From Mesostigma viride (Eukaryota > Streptophyta > Mesostigmatophyceae > Mesostigmatales > Mesostigmataceae): a DNA stretch of 64,000 bases. The DNA lies in contig RPFO01000648.1 of NCBI GenBank assembly GCA_009746045.1, positions 588,734 through 652,733 on the forward strand. The letters run 5' to 3'. Made by a program: the position numbers and the translations under genes. This document shows positions 1-8,403 of this stretch, piece after piece (the first letter of the stretch is position 1; every line of letters begins with the position of its first letter). The notes under the pieces are model-generated. The model worked only from the letters and a program-made list of their open reading frames with translations, made no database searches and was not told the origin of the DNA.

Positions 1-151
1 GCATTGAACCAGCGGGCCCCTGCGGGGGTTAAGATAGCCTAGCGCGGGCTGAGTCGCCATTAATTAAAGATGTTGCGACACGCTCTTTCGCGCACGGTGG
101 TCATGAGTTTAATCGGCGCAATGGGGTTGGCGCCAGGGGGGGGTAATTGGG

Positions 152-281
152 TGGAGGCTTCTTGCTTCCGCGTGCGGATTGAGAAACCTTAAGGCCACTG
201 TTAACTGCTGCATTTGTGGCAGGGCTCCACTTATTGTATTCAATCAAATGCTGGTCTTCTTGGGAGCTGAGTGATCTTAAT
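152..281. repeat. 130-bp direct repeat, copy 1
   Basis: This segment recurs without any difference that I noticed at 910-1039, so the copies lie 758 bp apart in the same orientation. Outside the shared 130 bp the flanks diverge at once on both sides. The size and spacing would suit short LTRs of a tiny non-autonomous element or split direct repeats, but I see no primer-binding site, polypurine tract or TG...CA ends, so the nature of the repeat is open. Confidence 0.85.
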
Positions 282-909
282 CGGTTTTCTCTGAATATAG
301 TTTAATTAACGCATGTGGGAAAGATAAGGCCGCCATGCCTTGGCCTGGATGTGGAAGGCTGCCTGCGACATGGGCTGACTAATTCGATCTGTACAAAGGG
401 TTTCCTGCTCGCCCAAATTTTCCTTGGATGACCCGGTTGTTTATAAGGGTCGGTGGCTGTTAATTAGCGGTCCGAGAGAATTAATTGTAGGTTTTATACG
501 ACTTCACTTGCAAAGATTCGTGTTTGGTTGCACCAGCTGAGGTTAGGTGGGGACCTGTAGGGTCGGCTCAGTGGTTGCTTACCGAATCTTTGGCTGATTT
601 GGGTTATTTAGTGAGTCGTGATTAATTATTGTATAGTGGATTCGGACCGGCCCAAGGGGTCGATGGGCGAGTTTTATGTTTGTCAGTCTTGGGAACCTTG
701 TACAACTACCTGTACGGTTAACGCACTAGTCTGGGGGTGCGTGGCCACGCTGTTTGTAGTGGCGTTTTCAGCACTGTTCAGGCCGGTGTGTGACGCATGC
801 CGGTGTTAATTAATTTAGGATGATGTCAGCTTGTGTGTCGGCGGGCCATGCCTAAAGCAAGCTAGGCAGGCAATGATCCGCAATTGTTTCTTTCCCCTCC
901 CTCCCACCC
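282..909. other. AT-rich spacer with TTAATTAA-like motifs, no supported gene
   Basis: No convincing gene. The palindrome TTAATTAA or close forms recur through 1-1450 (near 58, 296, 459, 478, 619, 806 and 1436). A 63-codon frame ending at 809 has a hydrophobic stretch but lacks an ATG start and any family resemblance. The composition is clearly less GC-rich than the rest of the window. Confidence 0.5.
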
Positions 910-1039
910 TGGAGGCTTCTTGCTTCCGCGTGCGGATTGAGAAACCTTAAGGCCACTGTTAACTGCTGCATTTGTGGCAGGGCTCCACTTATTGTATTCA
1001 ATCAAATGCTGGTCTTCTTGGGAGCTGAGTGATCTTAAT
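910..1039. repeat. 130-bp direct repeat, copy 2
   Basis: Second copy of the segment at 152-281, same orientation. A minus-strand ORF pair (1124-1989) lies just to the right. Confidence 0.85.
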
Positions 1040-1123
1040 ATTGTTCACGAAGGGAGGAGTAGGCAAAATGATCATAATTTCTGTCATCTAGAGGCATGGT
1101 GCTGAAATCACTATTATTAACTT

Positions 1124-1435
1124 CTAACTCAGCCACACGGGTAGGGACCTGGGCAGCCTCGTAGGCCGTGTCAGGGTAAAAGAGGGGTCATCACTAAATC
1201 TGCCACGTTGTTTAAAGGTAGGTGAGGTAAGAGAGGGACGACGGCGACCACCAGTAGTAGGAGAAGGAGGTGAGGTACGCAAGTTACCTTGAGGAGTGAG
1301 ATGGTGCACCGTTTCCAAGGAGTCCCGTCTGTTACCACGAGTATTGTTGTTATTATTGTTATTATTAGTAGTAGTATTAGTATTATTAGTATTATTGGTA
1401 GGTATAGGTGACATATCTCCACCCACTGGATCCAT
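1124..1435 (-). CDS. Hypothetical Asn-rich ORF
   Basis: 103-codon ORF starting with ATG directly behind a TTAATTAATTAAAC motif. Its N-terminal third is an Asn/Thr-rich tract coded by an ATT/AAT trinucleotide repeat (about 1338-1402), followed by Ser/Pro/Arg-rich sequence. I recognise no domain. It lies downstream of the viroplasmin-like ORF on the same strand and could be a separate low-complexity protein, a 3' exon of that gene, or chance. Confidence 0.25.
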   Translation of the reverse strand: MDPVGGDMSPIPTNNTNNTNTTTNNNNNNNNTRGNRRDSLETVHHLTPQGNLRTSPPSPTTGGRRRPSLTSPTFKQRGRFSDDPSFTLTRPTRLPRSLPVWLS

Positions 1436-1494
1436 GTTTAATTAATTAAAAAGAAAAAGCAATGAAAGTTGCCTTATGAAAAGGATCTAGGAAC

Positions 1495-1989
1495 CTAAAT
1501 TGAAGCCAGGAAGGCAAAAGGAAAAACCTTGAATGTCCTAAGCAAAGAAAACAAATAGAATCGATCCTTTTTAACCACAGTAATGGATAGGGAACCAAAC
1601 TCTAAGGTGAGAGGGGTATCTGCACTAGAAGAGGATGCAACACGTCGAGGGGGAGAAGAAGGAGGGGTAGCAAAAACTAGGGATTCCACGGGAGGACGAC
1701 CATGAGGCATAGAGCGTACATGTAGGCCTAAATCTGATTCGCTATGGTCTATGAGGAACTGCTGAGCTTCTTCAAGGGTCACAAATTTCTTATACCTAAC
1801 TACGTTATATACTCGGTTCTGAACTATCTTCCTAGCATCGGACCAAGAAAGAAAAATGGCAGACCATTGAGGCGTAATCACTACGTAATATTTAGCTAGG
1901 CTATTATCGCTAGAAGAATGGGAAGGAGCAGTAAAAGAACGCCGCTGGCTCATGGTATGTAACGCACCTGGTTGGTCTTGAGAAGTCAC
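1495..1989 (-). CDS. ORF with viroplasmin / RNase H1 hybrid-binding-like domain
   Basis: 164-codon ORF. Residues about 33-85 fit the small caulimovirus viroplasmin / RNase H1 N-terminal hybrid-binding fold: a KYYVV start strand, a central FLSW motif, then YKKFVTLEEAQQFL, matching the family pattern of an aromatic strand, a short Trp loop and a helix after K-x-F-x-x-x-x-E-A. Family members bind RNA/DNA hybrids, usually fused to RNase H or in retroelements. No RNase H domain is visible in the same frame. The C-terminal half is Ser/Pro-rich. It is probably a piece of an unidentified mobile element; the first ATG of the frame may not be the true start. Confidence 0.5.
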   Translation of the reverse strand: MTSQDQPGALHTMSQRRSFTAPSHSSSDNSLAKYYVVITPQWSAIFLSWSDARKIVQNRVYNVVRYKKFVTLEEAQQFLIDHSESDLGLHVRSMPHGRPPVESLVFATPPSSPPRRVASSSSADTPLTLEFGSLSITVVKKDRFYLFSLLRTFKVFPFAFLASI

Positions 1990-2327
1990 GATAGGAGAAC
2001 GAGGAGTAGGAGGCGACTTAGCTGGGTTATCTGGATCACCGAAAGTACGAGGGCGGCAATGGTCCAGCGCTCGTTGTCCTAAAATCAGCGACCCAGTGAA
2101 TTCTGCGGGTGCCGCCGTCTAATGAACAGCAGCACGAAGGAAAAGGTGGAGTCTACCAAGACGCTAATCGTCTCACTATCGCCGAACCGAAACCATCCTC
2201 TATCTACGACAGTAAGCAACCATTCTCAGGAAAACAAAGCGAGGGAAAGGAGCTATCTATAAAAGGATTTTTCCGCTTCGAACACGTCCAACGTCTACAG
2301 GCAGAGCGTGTCCCGAATCGGGCAGCA

Positions 2328-2645
2328 CTACCCCCCCAGCTTGCAGGCGACCCGCCCATTACCTGTCAAGTAGGTGTCGTCTTCGTTTCCCTGGACGCGG
2401 AAGGGTTGATGCAAAGGCGTATGTGGCAGGGGATCGTCGTCTCGCTCTCTACCTACGAAAGTTCCTCCGAGTCCATTGTTACGTCCTAAACCTCTACCGC
2501 CACCTCTACCTCTACCCGGCCTAACGCTACCTAAACTAGTAAGGCCACCTCTAGTTAATCCCCTAGCGAAAGACGAACGAGACGATCCAGATCTCAAAGC
2601 ATTTACGTATGTGCTACTATAATACGCCATAAGCCATTTACACAA
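2328..2645 (-). CDS. Hypothetical Arg/Gly-rich ORF
   Basis: 105-codon frame, Ser/Arg-rich then Arg/Gly-rich (GRGRGGGRGLGR), as in many RNA-binding tails and gag-like proteins. It lies upstream of, and on the same strand as, the viroplasmin-like ORF, so both may belong to one element. There is no recognisable domain; weak evidence. Confidence 0.2.
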   Translation of the reverse strand: MCKWLMAYYSSTYVNALRSGSSRSSFARGLTRGGLTSLGSVRPGRGRGGGRGLGRNNGLGGTFVGRERDDDPLPHTPLHQPFRVQGNEDDTYLTGNGRVACKLGG

Positions 2646-3035
2646 ACCCGTTTACTCCAGGAATAGAGGAAGGAAACACAACTACACTGCCATGACCCAA
2701 GCTAATAATATGTGTTAATTCATTTAACACACGCCGAGTGCCAACACGAGGGGTAGAACGTGCATAAATGATCATCAACGGTCCAGCATGCTCGGGCCGA
2801 CATGCCCTCGCCTACAGATGCACAGATGCAAGCTGGTCCACTACATTCTACCCCAAGGATAAGGACCACTAATAAAGTACGCGGCGCGACGCCCAAAAGC
2901 ATCCGATGCACCACGGTGTACTGTTACGAGGACAACAGTGTCCACCAGTACAAACTATACGTAAACCTAGGAACGACCGAGGCAAAAGACATAATTTACG
3001 TCCGTAACTACAACGAATTGTTACGCGACGTAACA
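2646..3035. other. Spacer, no supported gene
   Basis: Both strands have short open frames (for example 2802-3056 on plus) without recognisable domains. It ends where RNase H-like coding of the DIRS fragment begins near 3036. Confidence 0.4.
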
Positions 3036-4147
3036 CCGTTGTGGGCGCAGTGGTGAAGGGGCGGTCATCATCTTACCGCCTCAACACGTGGTGCCGCCGC
3101 GCTGCCGCCCTGGGCTGTGCCAGCAACACCAGGTACCACTGGGTGTACATCCGCTCGGAGCGAAACCCCGCTGACGCGCCCAGCCAGGGCCAGTGGGTGT
3201 GGGACCTGACCGCCGATGGCGATGTGGAGTGTAACCCGGGGCCGGGAGGGCGGCAGGAGCTACTGGAGAGCACCGTCACTGCTGCCCGCGACCCTGCGCA
3301 GCTACCATCGCGCAGTGTTCGCATACCTCCTGTGGGCTGAGCCCTATGGTGCTGTACCGCCGGAGGAAGCGGAGAGCGTGTTCTGCGAGTGGCTTGTGTC
3401 TGTCTACGAGGATGGAGGGGGAGCAGGGCGTTCCATGTGCATGAGGGCGCTGTGTGGGCTGCAACTGTAATACCCCAGCCAAGTACAGGGGTGGCGCGAG
3501 GCCCGCCGGCTCCTCTACGGGTGGCAGCGACGCGTGCAAAGGCATATAGCCCCAATCCGGTGCTGTGGGAGCTGCTCTACCTGGTGGTGCAGATCCTCCG
3601 CTGGCAGGGGGCGCCCATGGCAGCAGCTGTGTGCGTCATCACTTTCCAACAATACCTGCGCATCAGGGAGGCCTTCAAGCTCCGAGTGGGGGACGTGGCG
3701 CTGCGCGGCGACCGTCGCCTGGGGCAGCGGGGACTGGGCGCGCTTCTTCTGCGGGATCCCAAGACAGCCAAGGGGGGTGCACAGGCGGTGGTGGTGCAGG
3801 ACCCCCTCTCGCTGTACGTGCTCGAGCGCCTGTGCGCTGGGCGGGAGCCCGAGGAGCCCTTGTTTGGGAGCCTCAACTACAGCCAGTTCTCTCGTCGGTG
3901 GCACGCGGCGTGGGATGTTCTGGGCCTGCGGGGGATGTTTCCGCCCTACTCCATGCGGCATGGTGGGGCGACGTACGACTACCTGCCGGGCGTTTCACTC
4001 CCAGACATCAAGAAGCGCGGGCGTAAGCGCCAGTTCAAGTCGGTGGACCACTGCGTGGGCCTGCACCATGCTCTAGCGGTGCAAGCGCCACGGCGGGTGT
4101 GGTTGCTGGCTGACGAGTTCCCCCCCGCTCAGTGGAGTTCACACTGA
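3036..4147 (+). pseudogene. DIRS-type retrotransposon fragment: RNase H end, 2A-like motif, tyrosine recombinase
   Basis: A 5'-truncated, frame-broken copy. It opens inside RNase H (KGRSSSYRLN, then NPADAPSQG), continues in frame to a 2A-like motif DVECNPGP (3221-3244), then enters the tyrosine recombinase. The recombinase part is split: the frame changes near 3285 and again near 3468-3480, after which an open frame runs to 4147. Its catalytic core is visible: a box I Arg in YLRIREAFKLR, SMRHGGATYDY for the H-x-x-R-type region, and a C-terminal region where the nucleophilic Tyr would lie. It is related to, but well diverged from, the element at 20.9-24.9 kb. Members of this family integrate through a tyrosine recombinase rather than an integrase. 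Confidence 0.8.
3221..3244 (+). other. 2A-like ribosome-skipping motif (DVECNPGP)
   Basis: The eight codons fit the 2A consensus D-V/I-E-x-N-P-G-P, where ribosomes skip the Gly-Pro bond. The motif lies exactly between the RNase H end and the tyrosine-recombinase start. Function is inferred. Confidence 0.6.
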
Positions 4148-4294
4148 CAGTAGCAAGTGTGTGGATGCGCCCATCAAGTTTCGTTTAAGTGGCCAGCCGG
4201 AGCGGCTGCTTAGGTTTTAGCGGGCAAGTGTTCGAAGCGCGTCATTGGTGAATTACTTGGGGAACTTGGGTTTCCCCGCGAAACTCCAACCGCA
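4148..4294. other. Short spacer after DIRS fragment
   Basis: No gene seen. Possibly 3' non-coding sequence of the DIRS fragment. Confidence 0.4.
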
Positions 4295-4603
4295 CGTTCA
4301 GATTTCCAAATCTCAAGTAAAGTTCGGCGGAACTTTCTGAACGGGGGCAGTTGACGAGCAGCATTCCTCCGGACGAATGAATTGCGTTCCATACTTGCGC
4401 AAAATTTTGAAAGGTAGCTTGCGTGCAGCCCTACTAAAATTTGCGCGGACGTTCAGATTTCCAAATCTCAAGTAAATTTCGGCGGAACTTTCTGAACGGG
4501 GGTAGTTGGCGGGCACCGTTCCTCCAGACGCATGAAATGCGTTCCATACTAGCGCAAATTTTTGAATGGTAGCTTGCGTGCAGCCCTACTAAAATTTGCG
4601 CGA
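4295..4603. repeat. 155-bp tandem duplication
   Basis: Two adjacent copies (4295-4449 and 4450-4603), each starting CGTTCAGATTTCCAAATC and ending in AAAATTTGCGCG. They differ at several positions, so the duplication is not recent. Non-coding. Confidence 0.85.
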
Positions 4604-4604
4604 A

Positions 4605-4795
4605 GTGTGGGACTGAAAATTCGTAACGGAAACGTTTTGGTAGTTGCCGTCACTTCCTCTTGTGTAAACGTGTGGGAGTGAAAATTTGTAACGGAAACGT
4701 TTTGGTAGTTGCCGTCACTTCATTTTGCGCGAGTGTTGGGCTGAAAATTCGTAACGGAAACTTTTTGGTAGTTGGCGTCACTTCCTTTGGTTTGA
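4605..4795. repeat. Three ~64-bp tandem units
   Basis: Three diverged units, each with a GTGTGGGACTGAAAATTCG-like start followed by GTAACGGAAACGTTTTGG and GCCGTCACTTC. They follow the 155-bp duplication directly, so 4295-4795 is a compound tandem block. No gene. Confidence 0.8.
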
Positions 4796-5141
4796 CTGAA
4801 AATTCGCTGAAATTCGCTGAATTCGTACCGTAGCCTAATGTTAGTACCTCGAAGTGACGGAGAACCTAAAAATTTGCCCACAAGTACACTTGGCAGCGCG
4901 CTCACTGGGAAAAATTGTACAGCCGCTCCGGCGGGCCACTTGAACGAATTGTAATGTGCCCCGGTCTAGTTAGCGAGCAGCCAGAACTGTGAGTTCCTGG
5001 TCTCTCACGCCACACAACGGGATGAGCCAAAGTTGCAAGGCAGCAACCTTTTAACCCGTGCACCAAGCCACGACCACGGTGAGCGGTTCCACGTCCAATG
5101 TGGGAGCCTCGGTTCGTGCTTGCCAAGCTAGCTGGTCATCC

Positions 5142-5885
5142 TGTCAAATATCTAGCGATGTTTCTCTACTTTTGTCACGCATTATGTTATCACGCATTAT
5201 ATGCGGGGAAAATTGACGCCGTCAGCTAGGTGTTTATTTACACGACTTGTTGTTGGGTTTGCATCCCTATTAATTGCACCCACAGGTCGTTGACTAGTTT
5301 AATATCATATACAATGTTTGAGTGTACTAAAATCCGAATGATGTTGCTCGGAATACAGCAAGCGTTACCTGTCAGCACCGTTACAGGTGCCGTAATTTAC
5401 ATCGGCTCTCTCCGGATCAGATCAGGTCCGCAGTTTGTGGTGCCGCCCTGGAGGCGATAGGACTTTGAGCCTATCAGACCACACACACAATGTACCATGA
5501 TGTGGACAATAGATTACAGGCTGCAAAGTCGTTATTATCTAGTGTTCTTTCCGTGGTTGTAGAGACGCTAAGCTGCAGTGCCGTCAGATGTAAATCAACG
5601 GTGCATAATGCATTAGCCGCCACTACTTTGTGTGCCTAGAGTTGTTTGCTTGCCTAGCCGTGTGTGGCCCCGACCCAGTGTTGGTCGTGTGACCCTGCCC
5701 AGTGTTGGCATTGTCATTTGCCCTGGCCCAGTGTTGGCTATGGTAGACTGCGCCCAGTGTTGGCCGCACCGTGTTTTCCACTCTCAGTAAACGTATTTTA
5801 ATACAAGAAGTCTTTTCCATACACTTGTGCAATATCTGGGTCATAACAGGCAAAAGATCTTTCCTCCGAGCCCCGGTTTCTGACA
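5142..5885 (+). repeat. 5' LTR of the gag-only element
   Basis: 744 bp, TG...CA ends, same length as the copy at 7163-7906. Four copies of CCCAGTGTTGG (about 5675, 5699, 5727, 5752), spaced about 24-28 bp, lie in its last 220 bp and may bind a transcription factor. A TGTAA (about 5589) resembles the volvocine polyadenylation signal. Confidence 0.93.
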
Positions 5886-5902
5886 TGGTATCGAGTAGCG
5901 AG
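5886..5902 (+). promoter_or_regulatory. Primer-binding site of the gag-only element
   Basis: TGGTATCGAGTAGCGAG starts right at the LTR border. Its first seven bases match the initiator-Met tRNA type of site (TGGTATC...) common in Copia elements; the rest matches less well. Confidence 0.6.
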
Positions 5903-5904
5903 TG

Positions 5905-6303
5905 ATGCCTATGAACCCATATTTTCCAATTCCCAACGACCGCAACCTGAGATCTGGAATTGAGCTTTTTCAATTTCCCGAAGAATCTTGCCCAGACTAC
6001 CTCGCAAGAGCAAATCTGCTTTTTGCCCAAGTTGAAGACATCTTCCCGGGCGTGTTTCCTGAATCTGCCTACTGCCGCTGGCTCCTGCGTGGCATTCGAC
6101 AAGAATTTTTCAACTGTGTGTGTTTCAGCGAACTTCCAGACTTTTCAATCAGAAATCTACAGGATCTGCTCGACAACAACGCAGTATCTCTGGAGAGATT
6201 AAATCACACTTTACTTCACATTACAAATCTCCAACGCAATCAAGAACATGTCGGGAGGTGCGCCAGCTGTGGCACGAGAAGTCAAGGAGAGCAGCGTTCT
6301 TAG
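5905..6303 (+). CDS. Upstream ORF of gag-only element, unknown function
   Basis: 132-codon ORF starting at the first ATG after the primer-binding site. It is rich in aromatic and acidic residues, with likely amphipathic helices (SCPDYLARANLLFAQVEDIF; LQDLLDNNAVSLERL). It overlaps the start of gag by 56 nt in another frame, so gag would need reinitiation, leaky scanning or a frameshift. It could be a second capsid-like or N-terminal gag domain; I recognise no family. The frame is intact in a young element, which argues that it is translated. Confidence 0.55.
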   Translation: MPMNPYFPIPNDRNLRSGIELFQFPEESCPDYLARANLLFAQVEDIFPGVFPESAYCRWLLRGIRQEFFNCVCFSELPDFSIRNLQDLLDNNAVSLERLNHTLLHITNLQRNQEHVGRCASCGTRSQGEQRS

Positions 6304-7132
6304 TGCTCTCAAGAATCTCAACTTCGATGGGAGCGACCCCAAGAAATTCACCGGATTCCGAATCAAGGCGGAAGGGCAATTCGACGCCCTTGGATATTCA
6401 GATGTACTAGCTGGAAAGGATCCGATCGTGGTAAAGCAGCAAAAAATTGGCTACGCTGCCCTGATTGCTGGCCTCGACGGCAACGCGCTACTGCATGCCG
6501 CTACGGCCCCCAACAAGTATATGCACGAGGCGTGGACCGTCCTGGTTGACGTCTATGGACGTGACGAAACGACATCCACCCATCAGGCCGCGACACTTGA
6601 GGAACTGCTGTCAGCTGAGCAGATTCCCATGGATTCTGTTCCTGCAAATGTCAATCTCACCGAACGATTGTACCTGCAATATAATAAATTAAGCAACAAT
6701 AAACTCCATGATTCCATCCTGGTGACATCACACCGCCGCAGACTTCCTGCCCAGTATGGCCCCGTCCTGGCGGCGTACAACCTTCCCCCCGACTTGACGT
6801 GGAAAGACTACAAGACCGCCGTCCTGAAAGTGGACGACCATCTGCGTGTGCACCGCGCGGCCCAAGCTGGCAGCTCAGATTCCAGTGCACCAGTGTATCA
6901 TACTGCTGCCTGCCCCCACTGTGCGGGTACTATCGACGAATCAGTCTTCCTCACCAAGGGTGGGAAAGTGCTGACCTGCAAGCACTGCCACCGTACCGGT
7001 CACACTGAGGATCGCTGCTGGTCCAAGAAGGCGGAGAACAAGTCCAAGAAACCTGAGGCGCACTTCACCATGGACGGCGAGCCACTGGCTGACGACGTGG
7101 CAGATGTTCCTGCTGGTTTTTTCATTGAGTAG
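6248..7132 (+). CDS. Gag (capsid and zinc-knuckle nucleocapsid)
   Basis: 294 residues. The N-terminal and central parts look like the Copia UBN2-type gag: NLNFDGSDPKKFTGFRIKAE near residues 23-42, then helices through LYLQYNKLSNNKLHDSILV and LPPDLTWKDYKTAVL. Near residues 240-255 there is one CCHC zinc knuckle, CKHCHRTGHTEDRC. The stop falls 30 bp before the 3' LTR and no pol follows, so the protein presumably packages the element's RNA while enzymes come from elsewhere. Its start lies inside the upstream ORF. Confidence 0.85.
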   Translation: MSGGAPAVAREVKESSVLSALKNLNFDGSDPKKFTGFRIKAEGQFDALGYSDVLAGKDPIVVKQQKIGYAALIAGLDGNALLHAATAPNKYMHEAWTVLVDVYGRDETTSTHQAATLEELLSAEQIPMDSVPANVNLTERLYLQYNKLSNNKLHDSILVTSHRRRLPAQYGPVLAAYNLPPDLTWKDYKTAVLKVDDHLRVHRAAQAGSSDSSAPVYHTAACPHCAGTIDESVFLTKGGKVLTCKHCHRTGHTEDRCWSKKAENKSKKPEAHFTMDGEPLADDVADVPAGFFIE

Positions 7133-7149
7133 CCGGAATACGTGACATG

Positions 7150-7162
7150 CAGTATGGGGGTG
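7150..7162 (+). promoter_or_regulatory. Polypurine-like tract of the gag-only element
   Basis: A short G-rich tract (ATGGGGGTG) abuts the 3' LTR, where plus-strand priming is expected. It is short and interrupted by T. Confidence 0.45.
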
Positions 7163-7906
7163 TGTCAAATATCTAGCGATGTTTCTCTACTTTTGTCACG
7201 CATTATGTTATCACGCATTATATGCGGGGAAAATTGACGCCGTCAGCTAGGTGTTTATTTACACGACTTGTTGTTGGGTTTGCATCCCTATTAATTGCAC
7301 CCACAGGTCGTTGACTAGTTTAATATCATATACAATGTTTGAGTGTACTAAAATCCGAATGATGTTGCTCGGAATACAGCAAGCGTTACCTGTCAGCACC
7401 GTTACAGGTGCCGTAATTTACATCGGCTCTCTCCGGATCAGATCAGGTCCGCAGTTTGTGGTGCCGCCCTGGAGGCGATAGGACTTTGAGCCTATCAGAC
7501 CACACACACAATGTACCATGATGTGGACAATAGATTACAGGCTGCAAAGTCGTTATTATCTAGTGTTCTTTCCGTGGTTGTAGAGACGCTAAGCTGCAGT
7601 GCCGTCAGATGTAAATCAACGGTGCATAATGCATTAGCCGCCACTACTTTGTGTGCCTAGAGTTGTTTGCTTGCCTAGCCGTGTGTGGCCCCGACCCAGT
7701 GTTGGTCGTGTGACCCTGCCCAGTGTTGGCATTGTCATTTGCCCTGGCCCAGTGTTGGCTATGGTAGACTGCGCCCAGTGTTGGCCGCACCGTGTTTTCC
7801 ACTCTCAGTAAACGTATTTTAATACAAGAAGTCTTTTCCATACACTTGTGCAATATCTGGGTCATAACAGGCAAAAGATCTTTCCTCCGAGCCCCGGTTT
7901 CTGACA
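7163..7906 (+). repeat. 3' LTR of the gag-only element
   Basis: 744 bp, starts TGTCAAATATC, ends TTTCTGACA, matches 5142-5885 with no difference noticed. Followed by CATCC and the rest of the interrupted Copia-like LTR. Confidence 0.93.
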
Positions 7907-8389
7907 CATCCCCCATGACCAAGCTATATCCTTTGCGTTGTTCCTCGTTCCCATCGGCGTGACGAGGCACGTGCAGGCAGGCAAGCAAATCCTCAACGTC
8001 CACTGGCATCAGTGCAGAGCCAGGACGAACTGGATTTGCCTAGATTCTGCAACCTAGGAAGTACAGGACCTGTCACAAGCCTGCAAGGCCTAGTATCCTT
8101 GCAGACCTGTGCCAGTTCCTGTAGTCCACCAGTCACAGGCTGCTGCTCCTCTGGTCTACGTGGACCACAGTCACGTGATAGTCAGGCTAAGCCTGTGCAG
8201 GCACGGCCTGCCACGTGTCCTGTCCACTATACCAGAGGACTGTACCTTAGTCGGCCACGGACGGCTAGGACTTCGGGACCTCATATCTTTCTCGTCCCTT
8301 GTCTCTTTCAGGCGGTCAGCACGGCGTTGGAAAGGTCTTTCCAAACTGCATCCACTTAGCATATTGGTTGCCCAAAATGCTAACTCCAA

Positions 8390-8403
8390 CCCTTTCTTCT
8401 TTT
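8390..8403 (-). promoter_or_regulatory. Polypurine tract of the Copia-like element
   Basis: On the minus strand, AAAAGAAGAAAGGG lies four bases before the 3' LTR, the usual place for plus-strand primer formation. Confidence 0.65.

Larger units (their letters stand above)
5142..7906 (+). mobile_element. Gag-only (TR-GAG-like) LTR retrotransposon
   Basis: Complete 2,765-bp element: 744-bp LTRs (5142-5885, 7163-7906) starting TGTCAAATATC and ending TTTCTGACA, target duplication CATCC on both sides (5137-5141, 7907-7911), a primer-binding-site-like TGGTATC right after the 5' LTR, a G-rich tract right before the 3' LTR, and two overlapping ORFs, one a gag with a zinc knuckle. There is no protease, integrase, RT or RNase H, so it must rely on enzymes from a full-length relative, as described for plant TR-GAG elements. 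I noticed no difference between the LTRs, which suggests a very recent jump into the Copia-like LTR. Confidence 0.93.
4968..8385 (-). repeat. 3' LTR of the Copia-like element, split by the gag-only element
   Basis: The left part 4968-5141 and the right part 7912-8385 together equal the intact LTR at 15704-16351. The interruption is the 2,765-bp element at 5142-7906 plus the duplicated CATCC (7907-7911). Confidence 0.92.

Noticed and set aside
618..809. 63-codon ORF with a hydrophobic segment
   Set aside because: No ATG start, no homology, short; the hydrophobic stretch alone is weak evidence.
2109..2489. 126-codon plus-strand ORF
   Set aside because: No recognisable domain and overlaps the Arg/Gly-rich minus-strand frame; cannot be supported.
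4313..4905. Short minus-strand ORFs over 4.2-4.9 kb
   Set aside because: They follow the 155-bp and 64-bp tandem units and show no recognisable content.
5230..5460. 76-codon ORF present identically in both LTRs of the gag-only element
   Set aside because: Lies in LTR sequence, duplicated only because the LTR is; no domain and no separate evidence of translation.
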